DNA of 64,000 bases from Anaeromyxobacter sp. (GCA_016718565.1 JADKCZ010000008.1:124001-188000), one strand, 5' to 3'; numbered from the stretch's first letter, positions 24,908 through 33,973 are shown. A program made the numbers and translations. Notes: generated from the sequence alone by a model not told the origin.

Positions 24908-25378
24908 TCAGGCCTCGCCCTTCCGGCCGTTCTTCTTCGCGGCGGGGCGCGCCTTTTGCCCCTTCTCGAACCGCTTGGCAAGCCGATCGAGCTCGCGGTG
25001 CAGCTCGTCCACCTCGTCCTTGGTGGCAACCCCCAGGAAGGACACGGCCTTCCCCTGCAGCTCCACCAGCCGCTCCAGGGCCTCCTCGCGGAAGGTCTCG
25101 GCCTTGCCGCGCCAGGCCTCGGCCCGCACGGCGCCGGTCCGCTGGAGCTTCTCCAGCTTGACGCGCAGGTCCGCCACCCGGCTGTCCTTGGACACGCTCA
25201 CCACCAGGGCCTCGAGGTCCTTGCGGCTCGCCTTGCCCTTCTGGACCAGCTCCTTGAGCGTCTTCTGGGCGCTGACCTCGAGGTGCGAGAGCTTCACCTG
25301 GGCCTGCTCGAGCTGATCCTTCAAGAAACCCGGAACCTTGATCGCGCCCTTGGCGCTGCTCTTCTGCGTCTCGGCCAT
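24908..25378 (-). CDS. phasin-like / coiled-coil protein with basic tail
   Basis: A 156-residue almost entirely helical protein: FLKDQLEQAQVKLSHLEVSAQKTLKELVQKGKASRKDLEALV and later TKDEVDELHRELDRLAKRFEKGQ are heptad-like, and the end is a Lys/Arg-rich tail (KARPAAKKNGRKGEA). Such basic tails occur in PHA-granule proteins that also bind DNA, such as PhaF; that parallel is inference. GGAGG eight bases before the ATG and a good promoter 60-90 bases upstream fix the start. It heads a four-gene operon with the second phasin, a lytic transglycosylase and queE. Confidence 0.75.
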   Translation of the reverse strand: MAETQKSSAKGAIKVPGFLKDQLEQAQVKLSHLEVSAQKTLKELVQKGKASRKDLEALVVSVSKDSRVADLRVKLEKLQRTGAVRAEAWRGKAETFREEALERLVELQGKAVSFLGVATKDEVDELHRELDRLAKRFEKGQKARPAAKKNGRKGEA

Positions 25379-25436
25379 GTGGTGAACCTCCGTGTAGCGG
25401 GGTGGGCGGAAGTGCGCCATCCCCATTCCACGGTGG

Positions 25437-25465
25437 GTCTTAACGCGTCGCGTCAGCCCCGTCAA
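25437..25465 (-). promoter_or_regulatory. sigma-70-type promoter of phasin operon
   Basis: TTGACG (25465-25460), a 17-base spacer and TAAGAC (25442-25437). It gives a leader of about 50 bases with a GGAGG ribosome site before the ATG at 25378. Confidence 0.65.
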
Positions 25466-25512
25466 GACAACGCGCCGCGTCATGGCGCCGCCGCCGACCG
25501 CCTCGGCCCTCC

Positions 25513-25535
25513 GCCCGGGGCCTGCAGGCCCGGGC
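25513..25535. terminator. imperfect hairpin after pyrD
   Basis: GCCCGGGGCCT and AGGCCCGGGC around a central GC, one base bulged. It lies about 50 bases after the pyrD stop and before the phasin promoter, with no U-tract. Weak evidence for a stop of the pyrD operon. Confidence 0.35.
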
Positions 25536-25587
25536 CCGCCCCCGGTGCTTCGGACTCTCCGACCGGGATCGGCTCGGCCCGGGGGCC

Positions 25588-26661
25588 TCAGCCCCGCGCG
25601 TCCGCCCCCACCGCCTCGGCCACGGTGCGGAAGCCGTCGCGCCGGAGCAGGGCCGGCAGCTCTCGGTTCACGCGGGCGGCGAAGCCGGGGCCGCCGTAGA
25701 TGAACCCCGTGTAGACCTGCACCAGCGAGGCGCCGGCGCGCAGCTTGGCGTAGACGTCCTCGGTCGACATGACCCCGCCCGAGGCGATGACCGGCACCCG
25801 CCCGGCGGCGCGGGCCGACACCCGGCGGACCACCTCGGTGGCGCGCGCGGTCAGCGGCGCGCCGGAGAGCCCGCCGGCCTCGCGGGCCAGGGGGTGGGCC
25901 TCCACGCCGTCGCGGGACAGGGTGGTGTTGGTGGCCACCAGCCCGGCGACGCCGGCGGCGATGGCCACGTCCACCGCCTCGTCGAGCGCCTCGGGCGTGA
26001 GGTCCGGCGCCAGCTTGACCAGCAGGGGCTTGCCCGGCGACCGCTCCGCCAGGCGGGCCACGCAGGCCCTGAGCAGCCGGTCGAGGGCGTCCCGCTCCTG
26101 CAGCTGGCGCAGCCCGGGGGTGTTGGGCGACGAGATGTTGACCACCAGGTAGTCGGCGTACGGGTGGAGCCGGTCGATGCAGGCCAGGTAGTCGTCGGCG
26201 GCCTGCTCGTTGGGGGTGAGCTTGTTCTTGCCGACGTTGACCCCCACCGGCCCCATGCGCGCCGCCGCCGGCAGCCGGGCCAGCCGGGCGGCGCAGGCCT
26301 CGGCGCCGTCGTTGTTGAACCCCATGCGGTTCACCAGGGCCCGGTGCTGCGGCAGCCGGAAGATGCGCGGCCGCTCGTTGCCCGACTGCGGGCGCGGCGT
26401 GATGGTGCCCACCTCCACGTGCGAGAAGCCCATGCCGAAGAGGCCGGCCACCGAGGCGTCCCCCTTGTCGAAGCCGGCGCCGAGGCCCACCGGGCTCTCG
26501 AAGCGCAGCCCCAGGCACGACACCGCCAGGGCGGGGTCGGGGGCCGGGCGGCGCCAGCGGGCGAAGGCCACCGGCACCCGGTGCAGGAAGGCGTGGGCCA
26601 GCCGGTGGACGGTCTCGGGGTCGAAGCGGAAGAGGACCCAGCGCAGGAGGGGCCAGAGCAT
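25588..26661 (-). CDS. pyrD: dihydroorotate dehydrogenase (quinone), class 2
   Basis: Fourth step of UMP synthesis, membrane-associated, electrons to quinone. 357 residues. An N-terminal helix region (LLRWVLFRFDPETVHRLAHAFL) is the quinone tunnel of class 2. VGLGAGFDKGDASV binds FMN, NRMGFNNDGA and NISSPNTPGL contain the catalytic Ser loop, LVKLAPDLT has the FMN Lys, and VIASGGVMSTEDVYAKLRAGA binds the phosphate. It is the last gene of the SurA-like/rimI/pyrD operon, nine bases after rimI. Confidence 0.97.
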   Translation of the reverse strand: MLWPLLRWVLFRFDPETVHRLAHAFLHRVPVAFARWRRPAPDPALAVSCLGLRFESPVGLGAGFDKGDASVAGLFGMGFSHVEVGTITPRPQSGNERPRIFRLPQHRALVNRMGFNNDGAEACAARLARLPAAARMGPVGVNVGKNKLTPNEQAADDYLACIDRLHPYADYLVVNISSPNTPGLRQLQERDALDRLLRACVARLAERSPGKPLLVKLAPDLTPEALDEAVDVAIAAGVAGLVATNTTLSRDGVEAHPLAREAGGLSGAPLTARATEVVRRVSARAAGRVPVIASGGVMSTEDVYAKLRAGASLVQVYTGFIYGGPGFAARVNRELPALLRRDGFRTVAEAVGADARG

Positions 26662-26669
26662 GCCCCCGT

Positions 26670-27191
26670 CTACCGCGGATCGGGTCCGCCCGGGGGTGCG
26701 TCGTGGCCCCCCCCTGGCCCGGCCAGGTCCAGGGTCATCAGCAGCGCGTCCTCGTTCTCCTCGGCGTAGTAGCGCGGCCGCAGCCCCACCTGGCGGTAGC
26801 CCAGGGCGCGGTAGAGGGCGATGGCGGGCTCGTTGGAGCGTCGCACCTCCAGGGTGGCGAGCCGGCAGGCGCGCGAGCGGCCCAGCGCCGCCGCCGCCTC
26901 CATGAGCGCCCGCCCGACGCCCCGCCGGCGGTCCTCCGGGGCGGTGGCCACGTTGAGCACGTGCAGCTCGTCGTGCACCACCCAGACGATGACGTACCCG
27001 GCCATGTGCTCGGCGCCCCCCGGTCCCTCCTCCACCGCCGCCAGCAGCACCGACCAGGCGTTGCGCAGCTCGTCGCGCAGCAGCCGCTCGCTCCACGGGT
27101 GGCGGAAGCCGGCCGCCTCGATCTCCATGAGGCGCGGCAGGTCGGCCTCCACCACCGGGCGGAAGCGCGGCGCGGGGGCGGCCCGGCTCAC
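26670..27191 (-). CDS. rimI: ribosomal-protein-alanine N-acetyltransferase RimI-like
   Basis: GNAT enzyme, 173 residues. The motif NVATAPEDRRRGVGRALMEAA is the acetyl-CoA loop, and ATLEVRRSNEPAIALYRALGYRQVGLRPRYY is the RimI signature with the usual LEVR and NxxAixLYxkxGF pattern. It would acetylate the N-terminus of ribosomal protein S18. The GTG start overlaps the upstream stop as GTGA. The C-terminus is a short Gly/Pro-rich tail. Confidence 0.92.
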   Translation of the reverse strand: MSRAAPAPRFRPVVEADLPRLMEIEAAGFRHPWSERLLRDELRNAWSVLLAAVEEGPGGAEHMAGYVIVWVVHDELHVLNVATAPEDRRRGVGRALMEAAAALGRSRACRLATLEVRRSNEPAIALYRALGYRQVGLRPRYYAEENEDALLMTLDLAGPGGGHDAPPGGPDPR

Positions 27192-27853
27192 CGGGCGGCC
27201 TCCTGGCGCAGCGCCGGCGCCAGCACCCGCACGTCGGCGCGGGACCTCAGGTCGGCCAGCAGCTGGCGGGCCTGCGCCCCCGCCTTCTCTCCGGCCAGGC
27301 GCCCGCGCGCCTGCTGGCGGGCCGCCTCGTCCCCACCCCCGGCGCCCTGGGCGGCCAGCGCCGCGTCCACCTCGGCCTCGGTCACCCGGGCGGATCGCCC
27401 CACCCGGCTGTCCAGGTAGCGGCGCACCTTCAGGTCTCGCAGCAGCGACTGGGCCACCTCCTCCTCCGCCAGGTCGGCGCGGGCCAGGAAGCGCCGGTAG
27501 GCCTCCTCGCCGGCGAAGCGGTCGCGGAAGCGGCGCAGCGCCGCCTGCGCGTCCTCGCGCGCCACGTCGTCCACCTTGAGGCGGGCCGCCTCGTCGGCCA
27601 CCAGCCACTGGTCCACCAGCCAGCGGAGCGCCGCGCGCAGGGCGGCCTCGTCGAGCGGCGCCTCGGCGGCCTCCAGCGCCCCCTGCCCCACCAGGGCCAC
27701 CCGGGCCTCCTCCACCAGCCTGGTCAGGGTGAGCGGGCGCGGCGCGGCGCCGGCGGGGTTTCGCACCACCGCGACGATCCGCTCCACCACCCGCCCCTCG
27801 ACGGGGGGGGCGGCCAGGGTCGAGAGCAGCAGCATCGCCAGCACGCCCGCCAT
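27188..27853 (-). CDS. SurA-N-like exported protein lacking a PPIase domain
   Basis: A 221-residue exported helical protein. The signal peptide is GVLAMLLLSTLAAPPVEG. The body (VERIVAVVRNPAG ... LRWLVDQWLVADEAARLKV ... EEAYRRFLARADLAEEEVAQSLLRDLKVRRYLDSRV) is like the N-terminal chaperone domain of SurA/PpiD-type peptidyl-prolyl isomerases, but no parvulin domain follows. It could be a periplasmic chaperone; this is inference from the N-domain only. It is divergent from the DnaJ-like gene, 75 bases away, and is coupled to rimI by a GTGA overlap. Confidence 0.75.
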   Translation of the reverse strand: MAGVLAMLLLSTLAAPPVEGRVVERIVAVVRNPAGAAPRPLTLTRLVEEARVALVGQGALEAAEAPLDEAALRAALRWLVDQWLVADEAARLKVDDVAREDAQAALRRFRDRFAGEEAYRRFLARADLAEEEVAQSLLRDLKVRRYLDSRVGRSARVTEAEVDAALAAQGAGGGDEAARQQARGRLAGEKAGAQARQLLADLRSRADVRVLAPALRQEAAR

Positions 27854-27894
27854 GTCAGGACCGCTCCTTTCCAGCGCCGTCGGGGGCGGCGACG

Positions 27895-27922
27895 TTGACG
27901 TTGCGCCCCAACGGGTTACCTT
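27895..27922 (+). promoter_or_regulatory. candidate promoter of DnaJ-like gene (leaderless)
   Basis: TTGACG at 27895-27900, a 16-base spacer and TACCTT at 27917-27922, six bases before the GTG start. A small GTTG/CAAC inverted repeat lies in the spacer (27900-27912). No Shine-Dalgarno is seen. Confidence 0.45.
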
Positions 27923-27928
27923 CTGCCC

Positions 27929-28909
27929 GTGCCACCGCGCGATCTGTACGACATCCTGGGCGTCCCCCGCACCGCCACCGCGGAGGAGATCAAGAAGGCC
28001 TACCGCAAGCTGGCGAAGCAGTACCACCCCGACCGCAACCAGGGGAACAAGGCGGCGGAGGAGCGCTTCAAGGAGGGCACCGCGGCCTTCGAGGTGCTCA
28101 ACGACGCCAAGCGACGCTCGCTCTACGACGAGTTCGGGGCCGACTCGCTGCGCACCGGCTTCGACGCCGGCCGGGCCGAGGAGGTGCGCCGCTGGCGCCG
28201 CCAGGGCGCGCCGCCGGGCGGCCAGCCCTTCGACTTCGGCGACTTCGCCGGCGGCGGCCGCCACGGGGCCGGCGGCGGCGGCGAGGCCTTCGACTTCGGC
28301 TCCATCTTCGAGCAGATCTTCGGGCAGGGCGCCCCGCGCGGCGGCCGCGGCCACGGCGCGCGCCGCGCCGTCGCCAGGGCCGGCGAGGATCTGGAGGCCG
28401 AGCTGGAGGTGGACCTGAAGGAGGTCATCACCGGCGGCGAGCGCGACGTGCGCCTGGGCGGGCGCACCCTGCGGGTCACGGTCCGGCCGGGCATGGCCGA
28501 CGGCGCCCGCATGCGCCTGGCCGGCCAGGGCGGGCCCGGCCAGCACGGCGGCCCGGCCGGCGACCTGCTGCTGCGGGTGAAGATCCGCCCCCACCCGCTG
28601 GTCCGGGTGGACGGCCGCGACCTGACGCTGGACCTGCCGGTGACCATCCCGGAGGCGGTGGCGGGCGCGGCCGTGGAGCTGCCCACCTTCGACGGCAAGG
28701 TGCGGCTCCAGGTGCCGGCCGGCACGCAGAGCGGGGCCCGCCTGAGGCTGCGCGGGCGCGGCCTGCCTGACCCCAAGGGCGGGCCGCGCGGCGACCTCTA
28801 CGTGGTGGTGCGGCTGGTGCTGCCCGAGCCGGGGGAGCTGCTCGACCGGGCGGCCCAGGCGCTCGAGCCGCTCTACAAGGGTGATCCACGCGCGGGCATC
28901 TCGTTGTAG
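27929..28909 (+). CDS. DnaJ/CbpA-like J-domain co-chaperone (no zinc finger)
   Basis: A 326-residue Hsp40 of type II layout. The J domain is residues 1-70, with DLYDILGVPRTATAEEIKKAYRKLAKQYHPDRN and an intact HPD. A Gly/Phe-rich region follows (GGQPFDFGDFAGGG ... FDFGSIFEQIFG). Two beta-sandwich substrate-binding domains come next (LEVDLKEVITGGERDVRLGG ... RLAGQGGPG ... DLLLRVKIRPHPLVRVDGRDL). The four CxxCxGxG zinc repeats of DnaJ are absent, so CbpA is the closer model. It stimulates DnaK ATPase. GTG start without ribosome site. Confidence 0.92.
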   Translation: MPPRDLYDILGVPRTATAEEIKKAYRKLAKQYHPDRNQGNKAAEERFKEGTAAFEVLNDAKRRSLYDEFGADSLRTGFDAGRAEEVRRWRRQGAPPGGQPFDFGDFAGGGRHGAGGGGEAFDFGSIFEQIFGQGAPRGGRGHGARRAVARAGEDLEAELEVDLKEVITGGERDVRLGGRTLRVTVRPGMADGARMRLAGQGGPGQHGGPAGDLLLRVKIRPHPLVRVDGRDLTLDLPVTIPEAVAGAAVELPTFDGKVRLQVPAGTQSGARLRLRGRGLPDPKGGPRGDLYVVVRLVLPEPGELLDRAAQALEPLYKGDPRAGISL

Positions 28910-28957
28910 AACCACCCCGCGCCGCCCGATGGAGGGCCGCGGACGGCGGGAGGCCGG

Positions 28958-29707
28958 ATGGGCATCTTCGATCTGTTCGGTTCCAAGGACGAGCGCCAGC
29001 AGGGCGCGATCAAGAAGCTCGCCCGCAAGGTGACCGAGAAGTACGGCCCGCCGGAGAACCGCCAGAAGGTGGTGGACCAGCTGGGCGAGCTGGGCACCGC
29101 GGCCGCCCTGCAGACCCTCTGCCTGCGCTTCACGGTGCACGCCGAGCCGGGCATCACCGACCAGGAGGAGAAGGAGGCCGCCCTGCGCTGGCTGGTCGAC
29201 GCCCGGCGCGACGCCATCGCCCCGGTGTCCGCCTTCGTCCAGGAGCAGGAGAGCGGCATCGCCTGGGGCCTGCGGGCCCTGGCCGAGGTGGCCCGGCCGG
29301 AGGAGGTGCTGGCGGTGGTCACCGCCGAGCTGGCCCGGCTGGGCACCGTCTACACCCGCGATCCGGAGAAGAAGCTGACCCTGCTCGCCTGGGCCGCCCA
29401 GCACCACGCCGGCGCCGGCGCCGAGGACGTGGAGCGCGCGCTCCTGCCGCTGCTGGAGGACTTCAGCGACGACGTCCGCATCGGCGCCGCCAAGGCCCTG
29501 GCCGATCGGCCGCCCTCCGAGCCGGCGCGGGAGGGGCTGCTCCAGCTCCTGCTCCGCTCCGGCGACAACGCCAGGGTGCGCGGCGAGGTGCTGGCGGCGC
29601 TGCACCAGCTGGGCGCCGACGTGAAGGGGCACCGCCCCTCGGTCGAGCCGCTCCTCGTCGAGCCCTGGTACCTCGACAAGGACGGCGTGGTGAAGAAGCG
29701 CGGCTGA
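28958..29707 (+). CDS. HEAT-repeat protein
   Basis: A 249-residue soluble helical-repeat protein, starting GIFDLFGSKDERQQGAIKKLARKV. HEAT-like pairs are visible, for example RQKVVDQLGELGTAAALQTL, GIAWGLRALAEVARPEEVLAVV and DVRIGAAKALADRPPSEPAREGLLQLL. No catalytic motif is present, so a scaffolding role is likely. GGGAGG before the ATG supports the start. It is followed after four bases by the PlsB-like gene, so the two are made together. Confidence 0.82.
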   Translation: MGIFDLFGSKDERQQGAIKKLARKVTEKYGPPENRQKVVDQLGELGTAAALQTLCLRFTVHAEPGITDQEEKEAALRWLVDARRDAIAPVSAFVQEQESGIAWGLRALAEVARPEEVLAVVTAELARLGTVYTRDPEKKLTLLAWAAQHHAGAGAEDVERALLPLLEDFSDDVRIGAAKALADRPPSEPAREGLLQLLLRSGDNARVRGEVLAALHQLGADVKGHRPSVEPLLVEPWYLDKDGVVKKRG

Positions 29708-29711
29708 CCGG

Positions 29712-32273
29712 ATGGCCACGCCCGCGCCCCCGCCCGAAGCCCCGGCGCCCCGGCCGCGCGGCCTGCTCGGCCGGCTCTTCTCGCCGGTCCAGGTGCCGCC
29801 CGACGCCGCCGCCGAGCTGGCGGCCCTGGCGGCGCGCGGCAGCCTGGTGGTGGTGATGCGGTCCTCCGGGCTGCTCAGCTACCTCTACCTGAAGTGGCTG
29901 CTCAGGCGCCTGGGGCTGCCGCCGCTGCGCGCCGCCCAGGGGTTCACCGGCCTGGCCGGCGCCCTGGCCAGGGTGCGCCGCTCGCGCCGGGCCCTCGAGG
30001 AGGCGGTGGCCGCGGGGCACGCCAGCGTGGTGTTCCTCAACCAGCCGGGCCGGACCAGCGACCCGTTCCAGCACCTGGCCCGGCTGCAGCGCTCGCTGGC
30101 CCGGCCGGTCTTCCTGGTGCCGGCGCTGCTGGCCTACAGCCGGCGGGCCCAGCGGCTGCGCCCCTCGATCTGGGACGTGCTCTACGGCTCGCCCGAGGCG
30201 CCCAGCGCCTTCGCCAACGCCGTCGGCTTCCTGCGCAACTTCCGGCGCACCTTCCTGGCGCTGGGCCGCCCGCTCGACCTGGTGGCCTTCGGGGCGGCGC
30301 GGCCGGAGATGGACGACGCCGCGCTGGGGCGCACCGCCCGCGGCGCCCTGGCCCAGCAGCTGGCCCGGCAGCTCCGCACCGCGGTGGGGCCGCCCCTCAA
30401 GACCGCCGCGCGGGTGCGCGAGAAGGTGCTGCGCGACCGGACCCTGCGCGGCGCCCTCGACGGGCTGGCGCGCGAGGGCGGCCGCACGCCGGCGGCGCTG
30501 GCCGCCGAGGCCGAGCGCTGCTTCGAGGAGATCGCCAGCCGCTACGACCCGGGCTTCATCTCGCTGATGCGCCCCATCCTGGCGGTGCTGTTCCGCAAGC
30601 TCTACGAGTCGGTGGAGGTGGACGAGGCCGGGCTGGCCGAGGTGAAGAAGGCGGCCGCCGACGCGCCGCTGGTCTTCTGCCCCAGCCACAAGAGCTACGT
30701 GGACTTCCTGGTCCTCTCCTGGCTCCTCTACGAGCGCGGCATGACGCCGCCGCACGTCGCGGCCGGCCTCAACCTGTCCTTCTGGCCCTTCGGCGCCCTG
30801 GCGCGGCGCGGCGGCGCCTTCTTCATCCGCCGCACCGTCAAGGGCGACCGGGTCTACACGGCGGTGCTGCGCGCCTACGTGAAGCACCTGCTGCGCGACC
30901 GCTTCCCGCAGGAGTTCTACGTGGAGGGCGGGCGCAGCCGCACCGGCAAGCTGCTCTTCCCCAAGATGGGCCTGGTCTCCATGGAGGTGGACGCCTGGCT
31001 CGACGGCGCCGCCGCCGACGTGCTCTTCGTGCCGGTGGCCGTCGACTACGAGCGGCTCATCGAGGCGTCGGCCTACGTGCGCGAGCTGGCCGGCGGCGAG
31101 AAGAAGCAGGAGAGCCTGTCCGGGCTGCTGGGCGCCTTCGGCGTGCTCTTCCGCAGCTACGAGCGGCTCTACGTGCAGTTCGACGCCCCGGTGTCGCTGC
31201 GGGCGGTGGCCGAGCAGCGGCTCGGGGCGCGCGCCGCCGCCCTGGTGCCCGACGCCGCCTGGGCCGGCGAGGCCGCGGCGCGCCACCCGGCCACCCTGCC
31301 CGGCCCGGGCGCCGCCGCCGAGGACCCGGCCACGGCCAAGCGGCAGCTGGTGCAGGCGGTCGCCAACCGCATCGCCTGGGGCATCAGCCGCGCCGTCACC
31401 ATCACCCCGGTGGGGCTGGTGGCGGCCGCCCTGCTCTCACACGTCAAGCGCGGCCTGACCGCCGGCGAGGTGACGCGGCGGGTCGAGCTGCTGCGCTACA
31501 TCGCCGCCGAGGGAGGGGCCCGCTTCGGCCGCGACCTGGCGGGCGCCTCCTCCGACCCGCGCCAGCCCGGCCCGGTGGCCGACGCGGTGGCCCGGCTGGC
31601 CGCGGGCGGCGTGGTGCGGGTGGAGGTGGCGGCCGGCGATCACATCTACCAGGTGGTGGACGAGAAGCGGCCGGTGCTCGACTACCACCGCAACGCCGTC
31701 ATCCACCGCTACGTGGCGCCGGCCATCGTGGCCGCCGCGCTGCGGGCCGCCGGTCCAGGGGCCACCGCCGAGGCGGCGCAGCTGCGGGCGGCCTGGCTGT
31801 CGCGCCTCTTCAAGCTGGAGTTCATGTACCGGCCGGACGCCAGGCTGGACGCGATCTTCGCCGAGCACCTGGCCTTCCTGGCGCGGGTGGGCGCCGTGGC
31901 CCTGGACGGGGCCCAGGTGCGACCCGGGGCCGAGCCGGACGTGCTGGACTTCCTGGCCGAGTTCCTCCGCCCCTACCTGGAGGCCTACCGGGTGGCCGCC
32001 GAGGCGGCGCTGGCGCTGCTGGGCGAGGCGCCGAGGGGGGCGCTGGACCGGCGCGGCCTGGTCAAGGCGGCGCTGGAGCGGGGCCGCGCCGCCTTCCTGG
32101 CCGGGCGGCTGCAGACCCGCGAGGCGCTCTCCAAGGCCACCATCGAGAACGCCGTCGAGTGGCTGGTGGCCACGGGGCAGCTCACCGAGGCCGGCGGAAA
32201 GCTCGGCCTCGCGCAGGCGCCCGCGGATCTTCGGGAAATCATCGACGGGATGACTCCGTATCTGGCGTCCTGA
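29712..32273 (+). CDS. plsB: PlsB-like glycerol-3-phosphate 1-O-acyltransferase
   Basis: An 853-residue membrane acyltransferase that would start phospholipid synthesis by acylating glycerol-3-phosphate. The four acyltransferase blocks are in order: FCPSHKSYVDFLVLSW (HxxxxD, about residue 325-340), GAFFIRR, EFYVEGGRSRTGKLLFPK and VLFVPVAVDYERLIE. Length matches PlsB (about 800-850) rather than PlsC. The N-terminal 300 residues include TSDPFQHLARLQRSLARPVFLVP, typical of the PlsB N-domain. It is second in an operon with the HEAT protein. Confidence 0.88.
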   Translation: MATPAPPPEAPAPRPRGLLGRLFSPVQVPPDAAAELAALAARGSLVVVMRSSGLLSYLYLKWLLRRLGLPPLRAAQGFTGLAGALARVRRSRRALEEAVAAGHASVVFLNQPGRTSDPFQHLARLQRSLARPVFLVPALLAYSRRAQRLRPSIWDVLYGSPEAPSAFANAVGFLRNFRRTFLALGRPLDLVAFGAARPEMDDAALGRTARGALAQQLARQLRTAVGPPLKTAARVREKVLRDRTLRGALDGLAREGGRTPAALAAEAERCFEEIASRYDPGFISLMRPILAVLFRKLYESVEVDEAGLAEVKKAAADAPLVFCPSHKSYVDFLVLSWLLYERGMTPPHVAAGLNLSFWPFGALARRGGAFFIRRTVKGDRVYTAVLRAYVKHLLRDRFPQEFYVEGGRSRTGKLLFPKMGLVSMEVDAWLDGAAADVLFVPVAVDYERLIEASAYVRELAGGEKKQESLSGLLGAFGVLFRSYERLYVQFDAPVSLRAVAEQRLGARAAALVPDAAWAGEAAARHPATLPGPGAAAEDPATAKRQLVQAVANRIAWGISRAVTITPVGLVAAALLSHVKRGLTAGEVTRRVELLRYIAAEGGARFGRDLAGASSDPRQPGPVADAVARLAAGGVVRVEVAAGDHIYQVVDEKRPVLDYHRNAVIHRYVAPAIVAAALRAAGPGATAEAAQLRAAWLSRLFKLEFMYRPDARLDAIFAEHLAFLARVGAVALDGAQVRPGAEPDVLDFLAEFLRPYLEAYRVAAEAALALLGEAPRGALDRRGLVKAALERGRAAFLAGRLQTREALSKATIENAVEWLVATGQLTEAGGKLGLAQAPADLREIIDGMTPYLAS

Positions 32274-32299
32274 GGCCGCGCGAAATGTGCGCCGCGCCC

Positions 32300-32329
32300 T
32301 TCCAGTCGTGCGCATTTTTGGACTAGTCT
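32300..32329 (+). promoter_or_regulatory. candidate promoter of CoA-transferase gene
   Basis: TTCCAG at 32300-32305, an 18-base spacer and TAGTCT at 32324-32329, giving a leader of about 80 bases ahead of a strong AGGAGG site. The -35 match is moderate. Confidence 0.4.
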
Positions 32330-32415
32330 GCCGCCTCACCCGCGCAGCATCGAAGCACCCCCAAGGCCCGTTCCACCTTTCCCCCAGAGGGGATGCAGAC
32401 CAGGAGGCTTGCACG

Positions 32416-33948
32416 ATGTCTCGGATTCTCAACAAGTCGCTTCAGGCGAAGGTCATGTCGGCTGAGGCAGCCGCCGCCCTCATCCCCAACGGCTCGGTGG
32501 TCGGCATGTCCGGCTTCACCGGCGCCGGCTACCCCAAGGCCGTCCCGGTCGCGCTGGCCAAGCGCGCCCTCGACGAGAAGCTCAAGGGCAAGTCGCTCAA
32601 GCTCGACGTCCTCACCGGCGCCTCCACCGGCCCGGAGCAGGACACGATGATGTCCATCGTCGAGGCCCAGCGCTTCCGCTACCCGTACCAGGGCGACGCC
32701 GCCACCCGCGAGAAGATCAACGCCGGCCTGGTCGAGTACCAGGACATGCACCTGAGCCACGCGGGCACGCAGGTCCGCTACGGCTACTTCGGCAAGAACG
32801 GCAAGAACAACATCGACTTCTGCCTCATCGAGGTCACCAAGATCAACGAGGACGGCACCTGCGTGCCCTCCTCGTCGTGCGGCGCCAACAACATCTACCT
32901 GGAGCACGCCGACAAGATCATCCTCGAGGTCAACGAGTGGCAGGACGAGCGGCTGCTCGGGATGCACGACATCATCTCGGTGCCGGCCGCCCACGGCACC
33001 CGCGTGGCGCTGCCCATCAACGCCGCCGACGACCGCAAGGGCTCGCAGGTCTGGAAGTTCGACATCTCCAAGGTGGTGGCGGTCGTCGAGACCAACAACG
33101 CCGACCGGAACGCGCCCTTCAAGCCGCCCGAGGAGATCCACAAGAAGATCGCCGGCCACATCCTGGCGTTCTTCGACGCCGAGGTGAAGGCCGGCCGCCT
33201 CTCCAAGCACCTCAACCCGCTGCAGTCGGGCGTGGGCAACATCGCCAACGCCGTGCTGGTGGGGCTGAACGAGGGCCCGTTCGACCGGATGATCTCGTAC
33301 ACCGAGGTGATCCAGGACGGCATGCTCGACATGCTCGACTCCGGCAAGCTCACCGCCGCGTCGGCCACCGCCTTCTCGGTCTCGCCCGAGGGCCAGGTCC
33401 GGTTCAACAAGAACATCGACCGGTACCGCAAGCAGATCATCCTGCGCCCGCAGGAGATCTCCAACCACCCTGAGATCATCCGCCGCCTCGGCTGCATCGC
33501 CATGAACGGGTTCGTCGAGGCCGACATCTACGGCCACGTCAACTCGACCCACATCGCCGGCAAGGGCATCGAGAACGGCATCGGCGGGTCGGGCGACTTC
33601 GCCCGCAACTCGGCCTACACCATCTTCATGTCCCCGGCGACCGCCAAGGACGGCAAGATCTCCGCCATCGTCCCCTTCGCCTCCCACATCGATCACACCG
33701 AGCACGACGTCTCGGGCATCGTGACCGAGTACGGCTTCGCCGACCTGCGCGGCCGCAGCCCGAAGGAGAAGGCCAAGGAGATCATCGAGAAGGCGGCCGC
33801 TCCGGAGTACCGCCCCGTCCTGTGGGACTACGTCAAGCGCGCCATGAAGAAGCCCAGCGCCGGCCTGCACTCGCCGCACATGTTCGAGGAGGCCTTCGGC
33901 TTCCACAACCGGTACCTGCAGACCGGCTCGATGATGCCGAAGAAGTAG
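32416..33948 (+). CDS. acetyl-CoA hydrolase/succinyl-CoA:acetate CoA-transferase family
   Basis: A 510-residue class I CoA-transferase of the Ach1/Cat1/AarC type, exchanging CoA between acetate and succinate. The segments ALIPNGSVVGMSGFTGAGYPKAVP, VLTGASTGPEQD, LNPLQSGVGNIANAVLVGL, SYTEVIQDGMLDML, GIGGSGDFARNSAYTIFM and HTEHDVSGIVTEYGFADLRG are typical; the catalytic Glu is expected in the SYTEV block. AGGAGG eight bases before the ATG fixes the start. It would recover acetyl-CoA during acetate use (family knowledge). Codon use looks highly biased, fitting strong expression. Confidence 0.93.
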   Translation: MSRILNKSLQAKVMSAEAAAALIPNGSVVGMSGFTGAGYPKAVPVALAKRALDEKLKGKSLKLDVLTGASTGPEQDTMMSIVEAQRFRYPYQGDAATREKINAGLVEYQDMHLSHAGTQVRYGYFGKNGKNNIDFCLIEVTKINEDGTCVPSSSCGANNIYLEHADKIILEVNEWQDERLLGMHDIISVPAAHGTRVALPINAADDRKGSQVWKFDISKVVAVVETNNADRNAPFKPPEEIHKKIAGHILAFFDAEVKAGRLSKHLNPLQSGVGNIANAVLVGLNEGPFDRMISYTEVIQDGMLDMLDSGKLTAASATAFSVSPEGQVRFNKNIDRYRKQIILRPQEISNHPEIIRRLGCIAMNGFVEADIYGHVNSTHIAGKGIENGIGGSGDFARNSAYTIFMSPATAKDGKISAIVPFASHIDHTEHDVSGIVTEYGFADLRGRSPKEKAKEIIEKAAAPEYRPVLWDYVKRAMKKPSAGLHSPHMFEEAFGFHNRYLQTGSMMPKK

Positions 33949-33973
33949 TCCCCCCGAAGCACCCCGCAGTCCT

